This document shows positions 10,574-20,869 of a stretch of DNA of 64,000 bases, piece after piece. The stretch covers positions 1-64,000 of the forward strand of contig CALJNE010000010.1 of assembly GCA_937982115.1 (NCBI GenBank), in the 5' to 3' direction. Source of the stretch: an uncultured Bacteroidales bacterium. Its GTDB lineage: Bacteria; Bacteroidota; Bacteroidia; Bacteroidales; ML635J-15. The position numbers and the translations under genes are program-made. Below the pieces are notes generated by a model that saw only the letters and a list, made by a program, of their open reading frames with translations, was not told the DNA's origin and made no database searches. Numbering within the stretch: the stretch's first letter is position 1; every line of letters starts with the position of its first letter.

Positions 10574-13506
10574 TTATTTGTACCGCTAATCATTGCATCA
10601 TAAAAAACTTGATGAATGTTACGATAAATTTTTAAGGACAAATGTTTTTGATTTTTTGAATCGAGATGTATTCTATTTGAAAGAAAAACATATACAAGCT
10701 TATATTCGGGATCAACCCACATAACACAACCGGTGAAGCCCGTATGTCCGTATGTTGACGTGGATGCAGAAAGAGCATTGAGATTCTTTTCAGAAGCTTT
10801 ATCAAAGCCCAAACCTCTGTGATTTTCAGGTTGTTTTGATGTAAACAGTTTTACTGTTTGAGGTGATAAAAATCTTAATCCTCCGTAATAACCATTGTTT
10901 AACAACATTTGACCTAAAATAGCCAAATCCCTTGCACATGAAAATAATCCTGCATTTCCGGAAATTCCACCCAACATGGCAGCAGATGGATCATGAACAG
11001 TGCCGTGTATTAACTGTCTTCGCCAGTGAAGATCTTTTTCTGTTGGAGCAATATTTTCTTTTTTATAATTATTGTCAAGTGGATTAAAACAGGTGTAAAA
11101 AAGCCCCAATGGTTTATAAAACTCTTCGGATAAAAATTTGTCAATAGGTTTTTTATTAACTGTATCAATAATCATCTGAACCAAAATCATATTCATGTCG
11201 GTGTATTGATACTTTTCGCGATTAAAAGTTCCAAGACGCTTAATATCCTCGTAAATAGAATCTTCCCAATTCTTTCTGAGGTACATTCCTTCGGCAATTT
11301 TTCTTCGAGCACTATCCTTATTATAGGTTTCGGAAAAATAATAATCAAAAGCATTTTTACGAATATCTATTTTCTTTCCCTCCTTCTCCCACTTTTCGAG
11401 ACTGTCTTTAAATTGTTTTTTGTAAGAATCAACATAAAATAAATAATCCAAAATAGGAAGAGATGGTGCAACACCGCTCTGATGAACCAGCAATGATCTT
11501 ATTGGAACAGTAAAAATATTTGACGACGGAGTTGGTCTTGTTATAATTGTATCATAAATAACAATCAGAGTATCGTTAATGTGTATGCTGTCTTTGTTTT
11601 GCACAATTTTTTCAATTTCTTTCTTTGTTTTATTCAGTATCGAAACAGTATCAATAAATACAACAGTATCCGGCTTTATTTTGAAATAATTAATTTTTTT
11701 ATTTTTGAAATAATCTCCAAACTTATCATTAAGTTTAATTTTACCGGTCTCTACCATTTTCATCATGGCTAATGTTGTTGAAAAAATTTTTGTTAGCGAA
11801 GCCACATCATACATTGTAAATTTTGTAACAGGACTTGATTTTGAATAATCTTTATACCCAAAAGATTTATCATAAATTACAACCCCATCCTTAATGGCAA
11901 AAACCTGACAACCCGGAAAAGCTCCCTTATTCATTGCATTTTGGACGAGGCTGTCAATCCGTAACAAAACTTGAGAATTAATCCCAACCTCTTCCGGCAA
12001 AGTATATCTAATTCTCGAAGACTCTGTTCTCAACCCATACCCGGCCTTAATGCTGTCATTTAAAGAAATTGGCAAAATTCCATTTATCCCTATACCTCCA
12101 AAAACCGACTGTGCAAGTAAACTTAATGCCTCAGAAGAATCAAAATAAGAATTTATAATAACATCGGCATTAGTATTTAAAAGACTTTCATTTAAAACCC
12201 CAATATTTATAAAGAGCTTTTTACATTCACATTTATTGACAAAGTTTAAGATGTTTTCGTCAATTTGTCCGGAAAGATTTTCATACAAAAATATCATCAA
12301 TGAACGCTTTTCAGGGCAGCTTAATTTTGAATTTAAATTATAATATGTTACATTAAAATTATTGGAATACTCACTTAACGCATTTATAAAATCTGAACAT
12401 CTATCTTTATGGTATGCAAAAATTCTTATGCCGAGATTTATTTCCTTCAAAGGAATAAGTTCATTTTCATTCCTTATCAAAACAAAACTTGATTGAATCA
12501 AACGACTTTTTAAAATTTTTACTTTAATACTGTCTGCATCAAAATCAGAATTATATTCGCCTGCTGATTTTATCCAATTAACCGCTCTAAGTATTTTGTA
12601 AATTTTTAAATCAACCTCAAATTTTTTATAGTTTTTCTTAAAAGTCCTCACAAAATTTTCTTTGTCATATTTGGTGTTACCTGTATATATAAAGATATCC
12701 GGAATTTTAGATTCAATTATTTTATCAGAACTTAATATTTCATTTGTTTTATAAACAATAATTCCATCAAATTTTTTTGAATTCAAATAATTGATAAAAT
12801 CTAAATTATTCGAAACAACTCCACACAAGCCAATAGAACTAATATCATCAAAAATTTTATGGGAGATATTACTATCAATACCGCTAAAATCAATAAAACT
12901 TAAAATTTTTGCTTTATGCAGGTATGTAATTCTTAACTTAAGATTTTCCAGAAACACTTTATAATAAGTTGTATCACAAGAATATAACTCCTGTGGTATT
13001 TCCAGAATAAGTCCATTTTTATTATTTTTCGAAATCAATTCGGTTTGCAACGAAAAATAATACTGCAAAAACAGACTATCCCTAACCGATGAAATAATAT
13101 ATTGAGGATAAGCAGTAAAATTTTTGGAGTCTAAAACTGACAAAGAATTAGAATATACAGCATTAAACAAGTATTTTCCATCCAGTTCAAATTGAAAACC
13201 GTAAAGTTTTGCACTATAGCCAATAGGTAAACTATCCTCCCGAATTAATAATGCCTCAACTTTGGATTTAATTTTTAAACTTCTGACTATACTGTCACAT
13301 TCATTACACTCTAATTTGTAAAATTCAGCTTTGCCGTTGGTAAAGTTTTCACGAGACCCAAAAATGTATTTTACGAGTATTAAAACACATAACAACAGTA
13401 AAGAAATAAAAATAATTACAATTATATTTTTTCGGCTAAAAAATTTATGCACTTTATAAAATTTTAAAAACCAAATATAACAAAATCCAGACAAGAATTT
13501 TTCCAT
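10570..13506 (-). CDS. Membrane-anchored serine hydrolase (beta-lactamase/class C family) with a degenerate GH3-like N-terminal domain
   Basis: C-terminal SxxK (ASLTKIFS), HTG (YGHTGFTGC) motifs; N-terminal TM; N-terminal region laid out like GH3 (NECDSIVRSLKIKSKVEALLI...) but no KHFPGHG. Confidence 0.85.
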   Translation of the reverse strand: MEKFLSGFCYIWFLKFYKVHKFFSRKNIIVIIFISLLLLCVLILVKYIFGSRENFTNGKAEFYKLECNECDSIVRSLKIKSKVEALLIREDSLPIGYSAKLYGFQFELDGKYLFNAVYSNSLSVLDSKNFTAYPQYIISSVRDSLFLQYYFSLQTELISKNNKNGLILEIPQELYSCDTTYYKVFLENLKLRITYLHKAKILSFIDFSGIDSNISHKIFDDISSIGLCGVVSNNLDFINYLNSKKFDGIIVYKTNEILSSDKIIESKIPDIFIYTGNTKYDKENFVRTFKKNYKKFEVDLKIYKILRAVNWIKSAGEYNSDFDADSIKVKILKSRLIQSSFVLIRNENELIPLKEINLGIRIFAYHKDRCSDFINALSEYSNNFNVTYYNLNSKLSCPEKRSLMIFLYENLSGQIDENILNFVNKCECKKLFINIGVLNESLLNTNADVIINSYFDSSEALSLLAQSVFGGIGINGILPISLNDSIKAGYGLRTESSRIRYTLPEEVGINSQVLLRIDSLVQNAMNKGAFPGCQVFAIKDGVVIYDKSFGYKDYSKSSPVTKFTMYDVASLTKIFSTTLAMMKMVETGKIKLNDKFGDYFKNKKINYFKIKPDTVVFIDTVSILNKTKKEIEKIVQNKDSIHINDTLIVIYDTIITRPTPSSNIFTVPIRSLLVHQSGVAPSLPILDYLFYVDSYKKQFKDSLEKWEKEGKKIDIRKNAFDYYFSETYNKDSARRKIAEGMYLRKNWEDSIYEDIKRLGTFNREKYQYTDMNMILVQMIIDTVNKKPIDKFLSEEFYKPLGLFYTCFNPLDNNYKKENIAPTEKDLHWRRQLIHGTVHDPSAAMLGGISGNAGLFSCARDLAILGQMLLNNGYYGGLRFLSPQTVKLFTSKQPENHRGLGFDKASEKNLNALSASTSTYGHTGFTGCVMWVDPEYKLVYVFLSNRIHLDSKNQKHLSLKIYRNIHQVFYDAMISGTNN

Positions 13507-13837
13507 GCAAATTTTTTTAGATTAATTCTGGCATAACAACATATTTTGAAAAAAATATAAAAGAAGCATTTATATTCAAGATAAATAAATATTTTATAAC
13601 CACAAAATTTTGTATAATTTAATTTTAAGCATTTCAAAAATACAAACTGCTTTTTTAACAACATTATTTTGAATATGAACATCTTTGAGAGTAAAAAAAT
13701 TAAAACCAATTTTTTCCACATTATTTTGTAGCAGAGTAATTATTTAATAATTCTTTACAGATTTTCCGAAAAAATGAACAACAAAATTTTGAAGATGAAC
13801 TCCAAAAAACCTACTTTATTTTATCTCCCAAATAATT

Positions 13838-13845
13838 TACATTTG
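13838..13845 (+). promoter_or_regulatory. Candidate -7 element TACATTTG upstream of PAS gene
   Basis: Match to TAnnTTTG, 17 nt before ATG at 13862. Confidence 0.4.
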
Positions 13846-13861
13846 CAATAAAAATTTAGAC

Positions 13862-14196
13862 ATGGAATTTAAAATTTTACAATCGCTACCTTTTGCTGTT
13901 ACGGTTTGCAATAGGGATGCTGAAATTATTTACATGAATGATAAATCAGTCTCAACTTTTCTAAAGAATTCTGAAGACTCAATTATTGGAAAATCTCTTT
14001 TTGATTGTCATAAAGAAAAATCTGTTTTAAAAATTAAAGAACTACTTAATTCTGGAGGCACAAATACATATACAATTGAGAAAAACGGAGTGAAAAAATA
14101 ATCTACCAATGTCCGTGGTATCAAGAAGGAGAAATTGCCGGATTAGTTGAGATTTCAATTATTTTACCTGATGAAATTCCTCACTTCATTAGATAA
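13862..14196 (+). pseudogene. PAS-domain sensory protein interrupted by a 1-nt frameshift
   Basis: Frame 1 gives MEFKILQSLPFAVTVCNRDAEIIYMNDKSVSTF...IEKNGVKK*; the -1 frame continues without a gap as IIYQCPWYQEGEIAGLVEISIILPDEIPHFIR* ending at 14196; the slip lies in AAAAAA at 14093-14098. Confidence 0.75.
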
Positions 14197-14202
14197 AATC
14201 TA

Positions 14203-15024
14203 TTACAAAAATAACTTTTCTTCAAGCTCAGGCTTAAGATTATTAAGCCTGCAAAATTCCTTATACAGAGTAATTATTGATTTTCTCCCTTTTTCGCCCA
14301 TGTTTATAGTAAAATAATTAACATATAATTTAATGTGATTATAAATTACATCATCATCAAGTTCATAAGCGTTTGATTTAACGAAACCATAAGTTTGTTC
14401 CGGATTTTCGAGTGCTGCAACAACACTGTTTTTAATCAACAAATTTAATTTTGCTTTCAAGTTCTCGTCCAAACTTTTTTTAACAGCAATACCTCCAAGT
14501 GGGATAGGACAATTGAATATATTTTCCCACATTTCGCCAAGGTCGGCAATTTTTTTCAATCCTTTTTGATGATATGTAAATCTACTTTCGTGAATAATCA
14601 ATCCGGCATCGCATTCATCATCTAAAACAGCTTGTTCAATATCAGAAAACAAATAAACTTTTTTCTCCAAAGCATTCGGAAAAAATATTTTTAGCAATAA
14701 ATTGGCCGTAGTGTTGTATCCTGGAATAGCAATTTTACAATGAATGATTTCATCGGGATAAATTTTACGCTTTGAAACCAATAGTGGACCACAATTTTCT
14801 CCCATCGCTGAACCGGAATCAAGAAGCTGATATTTATCAATAACATCAAAAAACTTATTATAACTAAGTTTTATTAAATCAAATTCACCGGTTTCAGCCA
14901 ATTGATTCAGAACATCAATATCAGCTATATGATATTCAAAATCAAAATCTCTGAATTTATTTACCATAAAGTCAAAAATGAAAGTATCATTCGGACAGGA
15001 GGAAAAAGCTATTTTAATTTTCAT
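14203..15024 (-). CDS. mqnD: 1,4-dihydroxy-6-naphthoate synthase (futalosine menaquinone pathway)
   Basis: IAFSSCPNDTFIFDFMVNK, DLIKLSYNKFFDVID, SGSAMGENCGPLLVSK; 1-nt overlap with mqnB. Confidence 0.93.
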   Translation of the reverse strand: MKIKIAFSSCPNDTFIFDFMVNKFRDFDFEYHIADIDVLNQLAETGEFDLIKLSYNKFFDVIDKYQLLDSGSAMGENCGPLLVSKRKIYPDEIIHCKIAIPGYNTTANLLLKIFFPNALEKKVYLFSDIEQAVLDDECDAGLIIHESRFTYHQKGLKKIADLGEMWENIFNCPIPLGGIAVKKSLDENLKAKLNLLIKNSVVAALENPEQTYGFVKSNAYELDDDVIYNHIKLYVNYFTINMGEKGRKSIITLYKEFCRLNNLKPELEEKLFL

Positions 15025-15671
15025 TACAACTTTGTTTTTATGAATTTTATTAAAATATCTGAGTAATTTTGAATTGGAGTTTTAAAATCCCAATTACTTA
15101 TATTATCGCCTACAAAATTTGAAATACCACGAATTTGAATAAAACATTTTTTGTAATGCTTACATATCATCATAAAGGCAGCACCCTCCATGCTTTCTAT
15201 CTCGGCATCATTAAAATTGTATTTGCCCGGATAATTTATCGTAACAGCCCGACACTTTTTTACCGAATGAAAATATGCGGGATAATCCGATGTATTTTGA
15301 ATTTTTCCTCCAGTAAGGATATTTGAATATTTTTGATTAACCGAAGTTTTAAAAGCTTCCACTGGTAAATTGTTTTTATCGTGAATTAACAAATCGGCAA
15401 ATCTGTCAACTGTTACGTTAACAACTTCTCCAACTGATAACTCATTTTTATATGCTCCGGCAACTCCAATATTTATAATTAAATCATAATTTCTGAAATT
15501 AACCTGTGTAAATAAAGAGAACATCACAGCCGGCGTTCCAACGCCTGTAATAATAATATCAACATTAGATTCTTTGCTTTGAAAAAAGTCAGGAGCTTTC
15601 TCAATAAAAGCAAATTCCGAAATAATTTTTTCGGCTTCAAAATATGTTGCTGCAACTAAAAGAATATTCAT
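15024..15671 (-). CDS. mqnB: Futalosine hydrolase
   Basis: Nucleoside phosphorylase-like (ITGVGTPAVMFSL, INIGVAGAYKNELSVGEVVNV, IESMEGAAFM); adjacent to mqnD. Confidence 0.9.
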   Translation of the reverse strand: MNILLVAATYFEAEKIISEFAFIEKAPDFFQSKESNVDIIITGVGTPAVMFSLFTQVNFRNYDLIINIGVAGAYKNELSVGEVVNVTVDRFADLLIHDKNNLPVEAFKTSVNQKYSNILTGGKIQNTSDYPAYFHSVKKCRAVTINYPGKYNFNDAEIESMEGAAFMMICKHYKKCFIQIRGISNFVGDNISNWDFKTPIQNYSDILIKFIKTKL

Positions 15672-15753
15672 TTCCGAAATTAGTGTTAATTATATATTAA
15701 AACAAAATTAAGATTTTTGATTTAAAATTATTTTATTTGCAAAAAATTATAGT

Positions 15754-16383
15754 ATGAAAAAAAATTGTTGCGAACCGCATAAAGAAAACGGTTATCAAAA
15801 ATCAGAAAAATATAATCCCGAAACCACAAAAAGAATATCTGAATTATATAGTGAAATTATTTGTTTGCTTGGTGAAGACATATCGCGAGAAGGTCTTGAA
15901 AAAACACCTCAACGAGTAGCAAAGGCAATGCAATTTTTAACTCAGGGGTACAATCAGGATGCTGAGGAAATACTTCGTTCTGCGATGTTCCGCGAAGAAT
16001 ACAGGCAGATGGTCATTGTAAAAGATATAGAAATATACAGTCTTTGTGAACATCACATGCTCCCGTTTTACGGTAAAGCACACGTAGCTTATATTCCAAA
16101 TCATTACATTACCGGGCTTAGTAAAATAGCTCGAGTAGTTGACGTTTACGCCAGAAGATTACAAGTTCAGGAAAGATTAACAACTCAAATTAAGGATTGT
16201 ATTCAAAACACACTTAAACCACTTGGAGTTGCAGTTGTTATTGAAGCCCAACACATGTGTATGCAAATCAGAGGAGTTCAAAAACAAAACTCAATAACTG
16301 TTACCTCCGATTTTACAGGAGCATTTTTAAAAGAAGCCACAAGAGAAGAATTTTTATCGTTAATTAAATTAAATAAGTATTAA
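15754..16383 (+). CDS. folE: GTP cyclohydrolase I
   Basis: [64 protein letters not shown]. Confidence 0.97.
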   Translation: MKKNCCEPHKENGYQKSEKYNPETTKRISELYSEIICLLGEDISREGLEKTPQRVAKAMQFLTQGYNQDAEEILRSAMFREEYRQMVIVKDIEIYSLCEHHMLPFYGKAHVAYIPNHYITGLSKIARVVDVYARRLQVQERLTTQIKDCIQNTLKPLGVAVVIEAQHMCMQIRGVQKQNSITVTSDFTGAFLKEATREEFLSLIKLNKY

Positions 16384-16398
16384 CCAAAACCAGATTAT

Positions 16399-17277
16399 AT
16401 GAAAGCTTATGTTTTTCCGGGACAGGGTTCTCAATTTGTTGGAATGGGTAAACCATTATACGACAACAACCCTAAAGCCAAAGAACTTTTTGAAAAAGCT
16501 AATGAAATTTTAGGATTTAGAATTACCGATATCATTTTTAACGGAACAGATGAAGACCTCAAACAAACAAAAGTTACACAACCTTCAATCTTTTTGCATT
16601 CGGTAATAACTTATTTATGCCTCGAAGATGCCCCCAACCCTGCTATGGTTGCAGGACATTCTCTTGGTGAATTTTCTGCTCTCACTGCTGCCGGGGCACT
16701 ATCTTTTGAAGATGGATTAAAACTCGTTTACAAAAGAGCTCTGGCTATGCAAAAAGCTTGTGAAATAAATCCATCAACTATGGCTGCAGTTTTAAATCTC
16801 GATTTCGAAACTATTGACAGAATTTGTTCTGAAATTGATGATATTGTAGTTGCTGCAAATTATAATTCCCCCGGACAGGTTGTTATTAGCGGAACTAATT
16901 CCGGAATTGACCTCGCAATGGAAAAACTTAAAGAAGCCGGCGCAAAAAGAGTTATAAAATTACCCGTTGGCGGAGCTTTTCATTCTCCTCTCATGGAACC
17001 TGCAAGAGAAGAATTAAGTATTGCCATAAATCAAACTCATTTTAATACACCTGTTTGCCGGATTTTCCAAAACGTTGATGGACTTCCACATACCGAACCT
17101 GAGACAATTCGCGAAAATTTAATTAAACAGCTCACCAGTCCTGTTCGTTGGACTGATTGCGTTCAGAATATGATTACTCACGGCGCTAAACATTTCATAG
17201 AAGTAGGTCCCGGAAATGTTTTACAAGGACTTATCTCAAAAATTGACAGAAATGTGAGCGTAGAAGGAAGAAGTTAA
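16399..17277 (+). CDS. fabD: Malonyl-CoA:ACP transacylase
   Basis: AYVFPGQGSQFVGMGK, VAGHSLGEFSAL, GAFHSPLMEPA. Confidence 0.96.
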   Translation: MKAYVFPGQGSQFVGMGKPLYDNNPKAKELFEKANEILGFRITDIIFNGTDEDLKQTKVTQPSIFLHSVITYLCLEDAPNPAMVAGHSLGEFSALTAAGALSFEDGLKLVYKRALAMQKACEINPSTMAAVLNLDFETIDRICSEIDDIVVAANYNSPGQVVISGTNSGIDLAMEKLKEAGAKRVIKLPVGGAFHSPLMEPAREELSIAINQTHFNTPVCRIFQNVDGLPHTEPETIRENLIKQLTSPVRWTDCVQNMITHGAKHFIEVGPGNVLQGLISKIDRNVSVEGRS

Positions 17278-17285
17278 TATTTTTT

Positions 17286-17310
17286 AAACCGGGTGAAAGC
17301 TCGGTTTTTT
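17286..17310 (+). terminator. Stem-loop terminator after fabD
   Basis: AAACCGGG-TGAAAG-CTCGGTTT (one G-U pair) followed by T tract. Confidence 0.7.
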
Positions 17311-17350
17311 ATTTATAAGATTTAAAAATCCTCTATTACTTTATCCTTAA

Positions 17351-17358
17351 TAAATTTG
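17351..17358 (+). promoter_or_regulatory. Candidate -7 element TAAATTTG
   Basis: TAnnTTTG match 50 nt upstream of ATG at 17408. Confidence 0.35.
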
Positions 17359-17407
17359 CAATAATTATTGAGTTAAGTTTTTATTTTTGTATTGTAAAAG
17401 ATTTTTT

Positions 17408-19471
17408 ATGAAAAAGTTTTCCGGAATTTTTATCTTCTTAGCATTTTTCATAACTACTACTGCATTTTGTGTAGAACTCAGAAAGCCAACAAAGGCAGAC
17501 ACCCCGTCCTTCTCAGGAGATAATCAGGTTCAGCTTATAAACACAAAAACTGAAAATCCAATTCGTGTTTTGGTTGTTGACGAAAATAATAATCCGCTGG
17601 CTAATCATAAATTGATATTTCGAGTAATAAATTATCCTAAAAATGCAAAAAACTTTAAAATACTTAATACCGAAGTAATAACCGACAGCACCGGAATTGC
17701 AGAAACCCATTTTAAAATTGGAGACAAAGAAGGATATTATGAGATTTTAGTTTTATCTGCCGATAATCCTTATGCAAAACCTTTGCTTTATACCATTAAA
17801 GCTCAAAAAAAGTCTTGGATATTTTTCATTATCATGGGCTTGCTTGGAGGAATAGCAATTTTTCTGTTTGGAATGGACTTTATGAGTAAAGGATTACAAA
17901 CATCAACAGGAACAAAACTAAGAAACATCCTGCATAAATTTACCTCAAACAGATTTCTGGCTCTTATTGCCGGTATTATTGCAACGGTAATTTTCCAGAG
18001 TTCATCAGCAACAAGTGTAATGCTTGTGGGTTTTGTCGAAGCAGAAATTTTAAGTTTTACACAAACACTTGGCATGCTTCTCGGTGCCGGTATTGGGACC
18101 ACAATTACCGCACAACTTATAGCTTTAAAATTAACGGATTATTCATTGATATTTGTTGCTGTCGGTTTCTTTTTGATGATTGCTGCAAAGAAAACTGTTA
18201 CCTCAAACATAGGTAAGGCAATTTTAGGTTTTGGATTTATATTCTTTGGAATGTTTATAATGTCCGAGGCAATGTATCCACTTAGAGAATATCCAGAATT
18301 TATCAACTTGATGCTTCGATTAGAAAATCCATTTTTAGGAATTTTAATAGGTTTTGTATTTACAGCTTTAATTCAAAGTAGTGCAGCGTTTATAGGTATC
18401 CTTATTACAATAGGTTCTAAAGGACTAATTAGTCTCGAAGCAGCAATACCTCTGATTTTAGGAGCAAACCTCGGAACCGGAATGACAGCAATATTAGCAA
18501 GCATTAACACAGGTCGAGAGGCTAAAAGAGTTGCTTTTGCACATACTCTGTTTAAATTCATTGGCGTAATTGTGTTTGTGTTGTTTATCCCCGAATTTGC
18601 AATATTTCTTAAAAAAATTACTCCTGCTGCATCAAACGAAATTGATGATTTAGCAAAAGTTTTACCTTTTCAGATTGCTAATACTCATACATTTTTCAGT
18701 TTATTCGTCGCTGCTTTATTGTTGCCTTTTCTTAATATTATGGCAAAACTTATTATTTTTATTATTCCGGATAAAAAGACAATTGAAGAAAAATTCAGCC
18801 TCAAATATATTGATAAATCATATATCTCCTCCCCTGCACTTGCATTGAGCTTGGCTAAAAAAGAAACCGAACGTATGGGTGAAACTGTGAAAGAATTAGT
18901 TTCTTTATCTTTAGTCCCTTTTATTAATAAAGATGAAAAAATATTTTCACGATGGCAGATTTTGGAGAACGAATCTGATTTCTTAAAAAACAACATAAAT
19001 AAATATCTAATTTCTGTTGGTGCTGAAAACTCCTCTCCTGAAAACCTTAACGAAGCTTTCCAGATTATGTATGTAGTGAAAGAATTAGAAATGATTGGAG
19101 ATATTGTTAATACAAACATAAAAAAACATGCAGAAAAATTCATTACTCAAAATCTGGATTTCTCAGAAGAAGGACAAAACGAATTAAAAATTTTGCAGGA
19201 AAAATGTCTTAAACAAATTTCAAGATCTATCGAAGTATTCAATGAAGTTAATCTTGAGAAAGCTGCTCATGTTAAAAATAAGTTTAAAAAATATTCTGCT
19301 CTTGCCGAAGAATTGGAAAGGCATCATTATTCGCGTTTAATCGAAAATAATCCCAAATCCATTTCGAGTTCCGAAATTCATCTCGAACTGATTGGATTAT
19401 TAAATGCAATAAATCGCCATGCTACTAATATTTCGAGAATACTGATAAACTGGAATTCTCAAAAAAATTAA
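17408..19471 (+). CDS. Na/Pi cotransporter family protein with N-terminal Ig-like domain and C-terminal PhoU-like domain
   Basis: GGIAIFLFGMDFMSKGLQ, QSSSATSVMLVGFV, ALIQSSAAFIGILI repeats; secreted Ig-like N-terminus; helical PhoU-like C-terminus. Confidence 0.9.
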   Translation: MKKFSGIFIFLAFFITTTAFCVELRKPTKADTPSFSGDNQVQLINTKTENPIRVLVVDENNNPLANHKLIFRVINYPKNAKNFKILNTEVITDSTGIAETHFKIGDKEGYYEILVLSADNPYAKPLLYTIKAQKKSWIFFIIMGLLGGIAIFLFGMDFMSKGLQTSTGTKLRNILHKFTSNRFLALIAGIIATVIFQSSSATSVMLVGFVEAEILSFTQTLGMLLGAGIGTTITAQLIALKLTDYSLIFVAVGFFLMIAAKKTVTSNIGKAILGFGFIFFGMFIMSEAMYPLREYPEFINLMLRLENPFLGILIGFVFTALIQSSAAFIGILITIGSKGLISLEAAIPLILGANLGTGMTAILASINTGREAKRVAFAHTLFKFIGVIVFVLFIPEFAIFLKKITPAASNEIDDLAKVLPFQIANTHTFFSLFVAALLLPFLNIMAKLIIFIIPDKKTIEEKFSLKYIDKSYISSPALALSLAKKETERMGETVKELVSLSLVPFINKDEKIFSRWQILENESDFLKNNINKYLISVGAENSSPENLNEAFQIMYVVKELEMIGDIVNTNIKKHAEKFITQNLDFSEEGQNELKILQEKCLKQISRSIEVFNEVNLEKAAHVKNKFKKYSALAEELERHHYSRLIENNPKSISSSEIHLELIGLLNAINRHATNISRILINWNSQKN

Positions 19472-20772
19472 TTCTTGCTCTGAAATTTTACAGTTTTAAA
19501 AGATTTTAAATAACTTTCCATCTCGGAATGTAGTTCTTGTGCAGGTTTTAAATCTTCAATTATTTTTATTAAATTCTGAGTTTCTGCATTTATAGCTTCG
19601 CTTCTCTTTAAATAAAACTCTCTCAAATTACTTAAATATCTTATCACATTTGCCTGATCCTTAAGTATTGACGCATCTTTCTCGGCTTCTTCATACCAAC
19701 CTAATAATTTTCGAGGCATATCAATCGGACCAAATATGTTCCTTGGATCGTAAATAGTTAATAAGTCCTCTGCTCCTGTTGGTATTGATGTTCCCCAATT
19801 AATATAATTTTTAAATACCGACTTAAGAATATTGGATGAAAAGGTCATTTGAGTATTTAACAACATGGAATTTATTTCTTGAACATTATGCAAACAAATT
19901 TTACTTGCTTCAATCCATTTTGTTTTAAGTTCGTTTAATTTTTGAATATGTTGCATCGAAAGATCGGATGGTAGTCCTATAAGAGTGATTTCGCATTCAA
20001 ATTTCGAATCCTTTTGCTTGGCTCTATCAATGTTGGATTTTAAATCCGAAAGTGAATTTTTGAGATTATTCCAATTGGTTCGTGCCGAGGACCAATTTTT
20101 ATTTATCAGATCTTTTTCAATAAGATTATAAAAACTTTGTATTCTGTCGAGGTTATTTCTGATGCTGAAATCTTCGTGTCCTTTAGCTTTTATGTTATTT
20201 GAAGAATACCACACTCCTGGTTCTGATTCAATAACAAAATAAAATGTTGCAGTACCATCATAAGTTTCATCTTCCTCATGAACTCCTCCCGGAGCATGAC
20301 GTACATAATGCCATTTTGTTTTAGAATTTACCTTGAAAAAAACTTTGGAATAATTTCCGGGCTTAAATTCTACTGTTGCAGTTCTGGAAATATTTCCGCC
20401 GGAAGATCCTTTTGTTATTACTACCTCCGGCCCCGATGTGAAATTTGCCATCTCTTCTGTTAAAGTCCAAACACCCCGAAATTGCCCCTGATTTATATTA
20501 AAACTAATTCCATTTTCTCCATAAGACTCTATAACAGTATTTTTACCAACATTGGCATACTTATAAGGATTGGAACAATAATCTCTTCGTCCCCCGTAGA
20601 GTATGGCTTCCACTTGAACCCTTTCGCCCGAACGAACTTTAATCTCAGTTCCATTTTGATATTCCTTTCCGTTAACTTTTAATGTAACAAATGGCGTTCT
20701 AAATGGGTCTGCCGAATACAAACAACTAAAGTTAAATACAACTGCTGCAACAATTAATAATATTTTAATCAT
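19468..20772 (-). CDS. Secreted protein of unknown function with coiled-coil C-terminal half
   Basis: Signal peptide MIKILLIVAAVVFNFSCLYSADPFRTPFVTLKVNGKEYQNGTEIKV...; charged helical C-terminal half. Confidence 0.75.
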   Translation of the reverse strand: MIKILLIVAAVVFNFSCLYSADPFRTPFVTLKVNGKEYQNGTEIKVRSGERVQVEAILYGGRRDYCSNPYKYANVGKNTVIESYGENGISFNINQGQFRGVWTLTEEMANFTSGPEVVITKGSSGGNISRTATVEFKPGNYSKVFFKVNSKTKWHYVRHAPGGVHEEDETYDGTATFYFVIESEPGVWYSSNNIKAKGHEDFSIRNNLDRIQSFYNLIEKDLINKNWSSARTNWNNLKNSLSDLKSNIDRAKQKDSKFECEITLIGLPSDLSMQHIQKLNELKTKWIEASKICLHNVQEINSMLLNTQMTFSSNILKSVFKNYINWGTSIPTGAEDLLTIYDPRNIFGPIDMPRKLLGWYEEAEKDASILKDQANVIRYLSNLREFYLKRSEAINAETQNLIKIIEDLKPAQELHSEMESYLKSFKTVKFQSKN

Positions 20773-20869
20773 AATATTTTTGTTTTTTGTGTAAATTTAC
20801 AATTATTTTTTTTAATTTGCATTATATTGAACAAATTAACCATAATATTAACTAAAAAAAATCATAAGT

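Noticed and set aside
13464-13721. 85-aa minus-strand ORF upstream of the serine hydrolase
   Set aside because: Low-complexity Phe/Lys/Ile-rich translation from AT-rich spacer; no family resemblance.
18685-19143. 152-aa minus-strand ORF inside the Na/Pi cotransporter gene
   Set aside because: Fully antisense to a well-supported CDS; no recognisable domain; typical shadow ORF.
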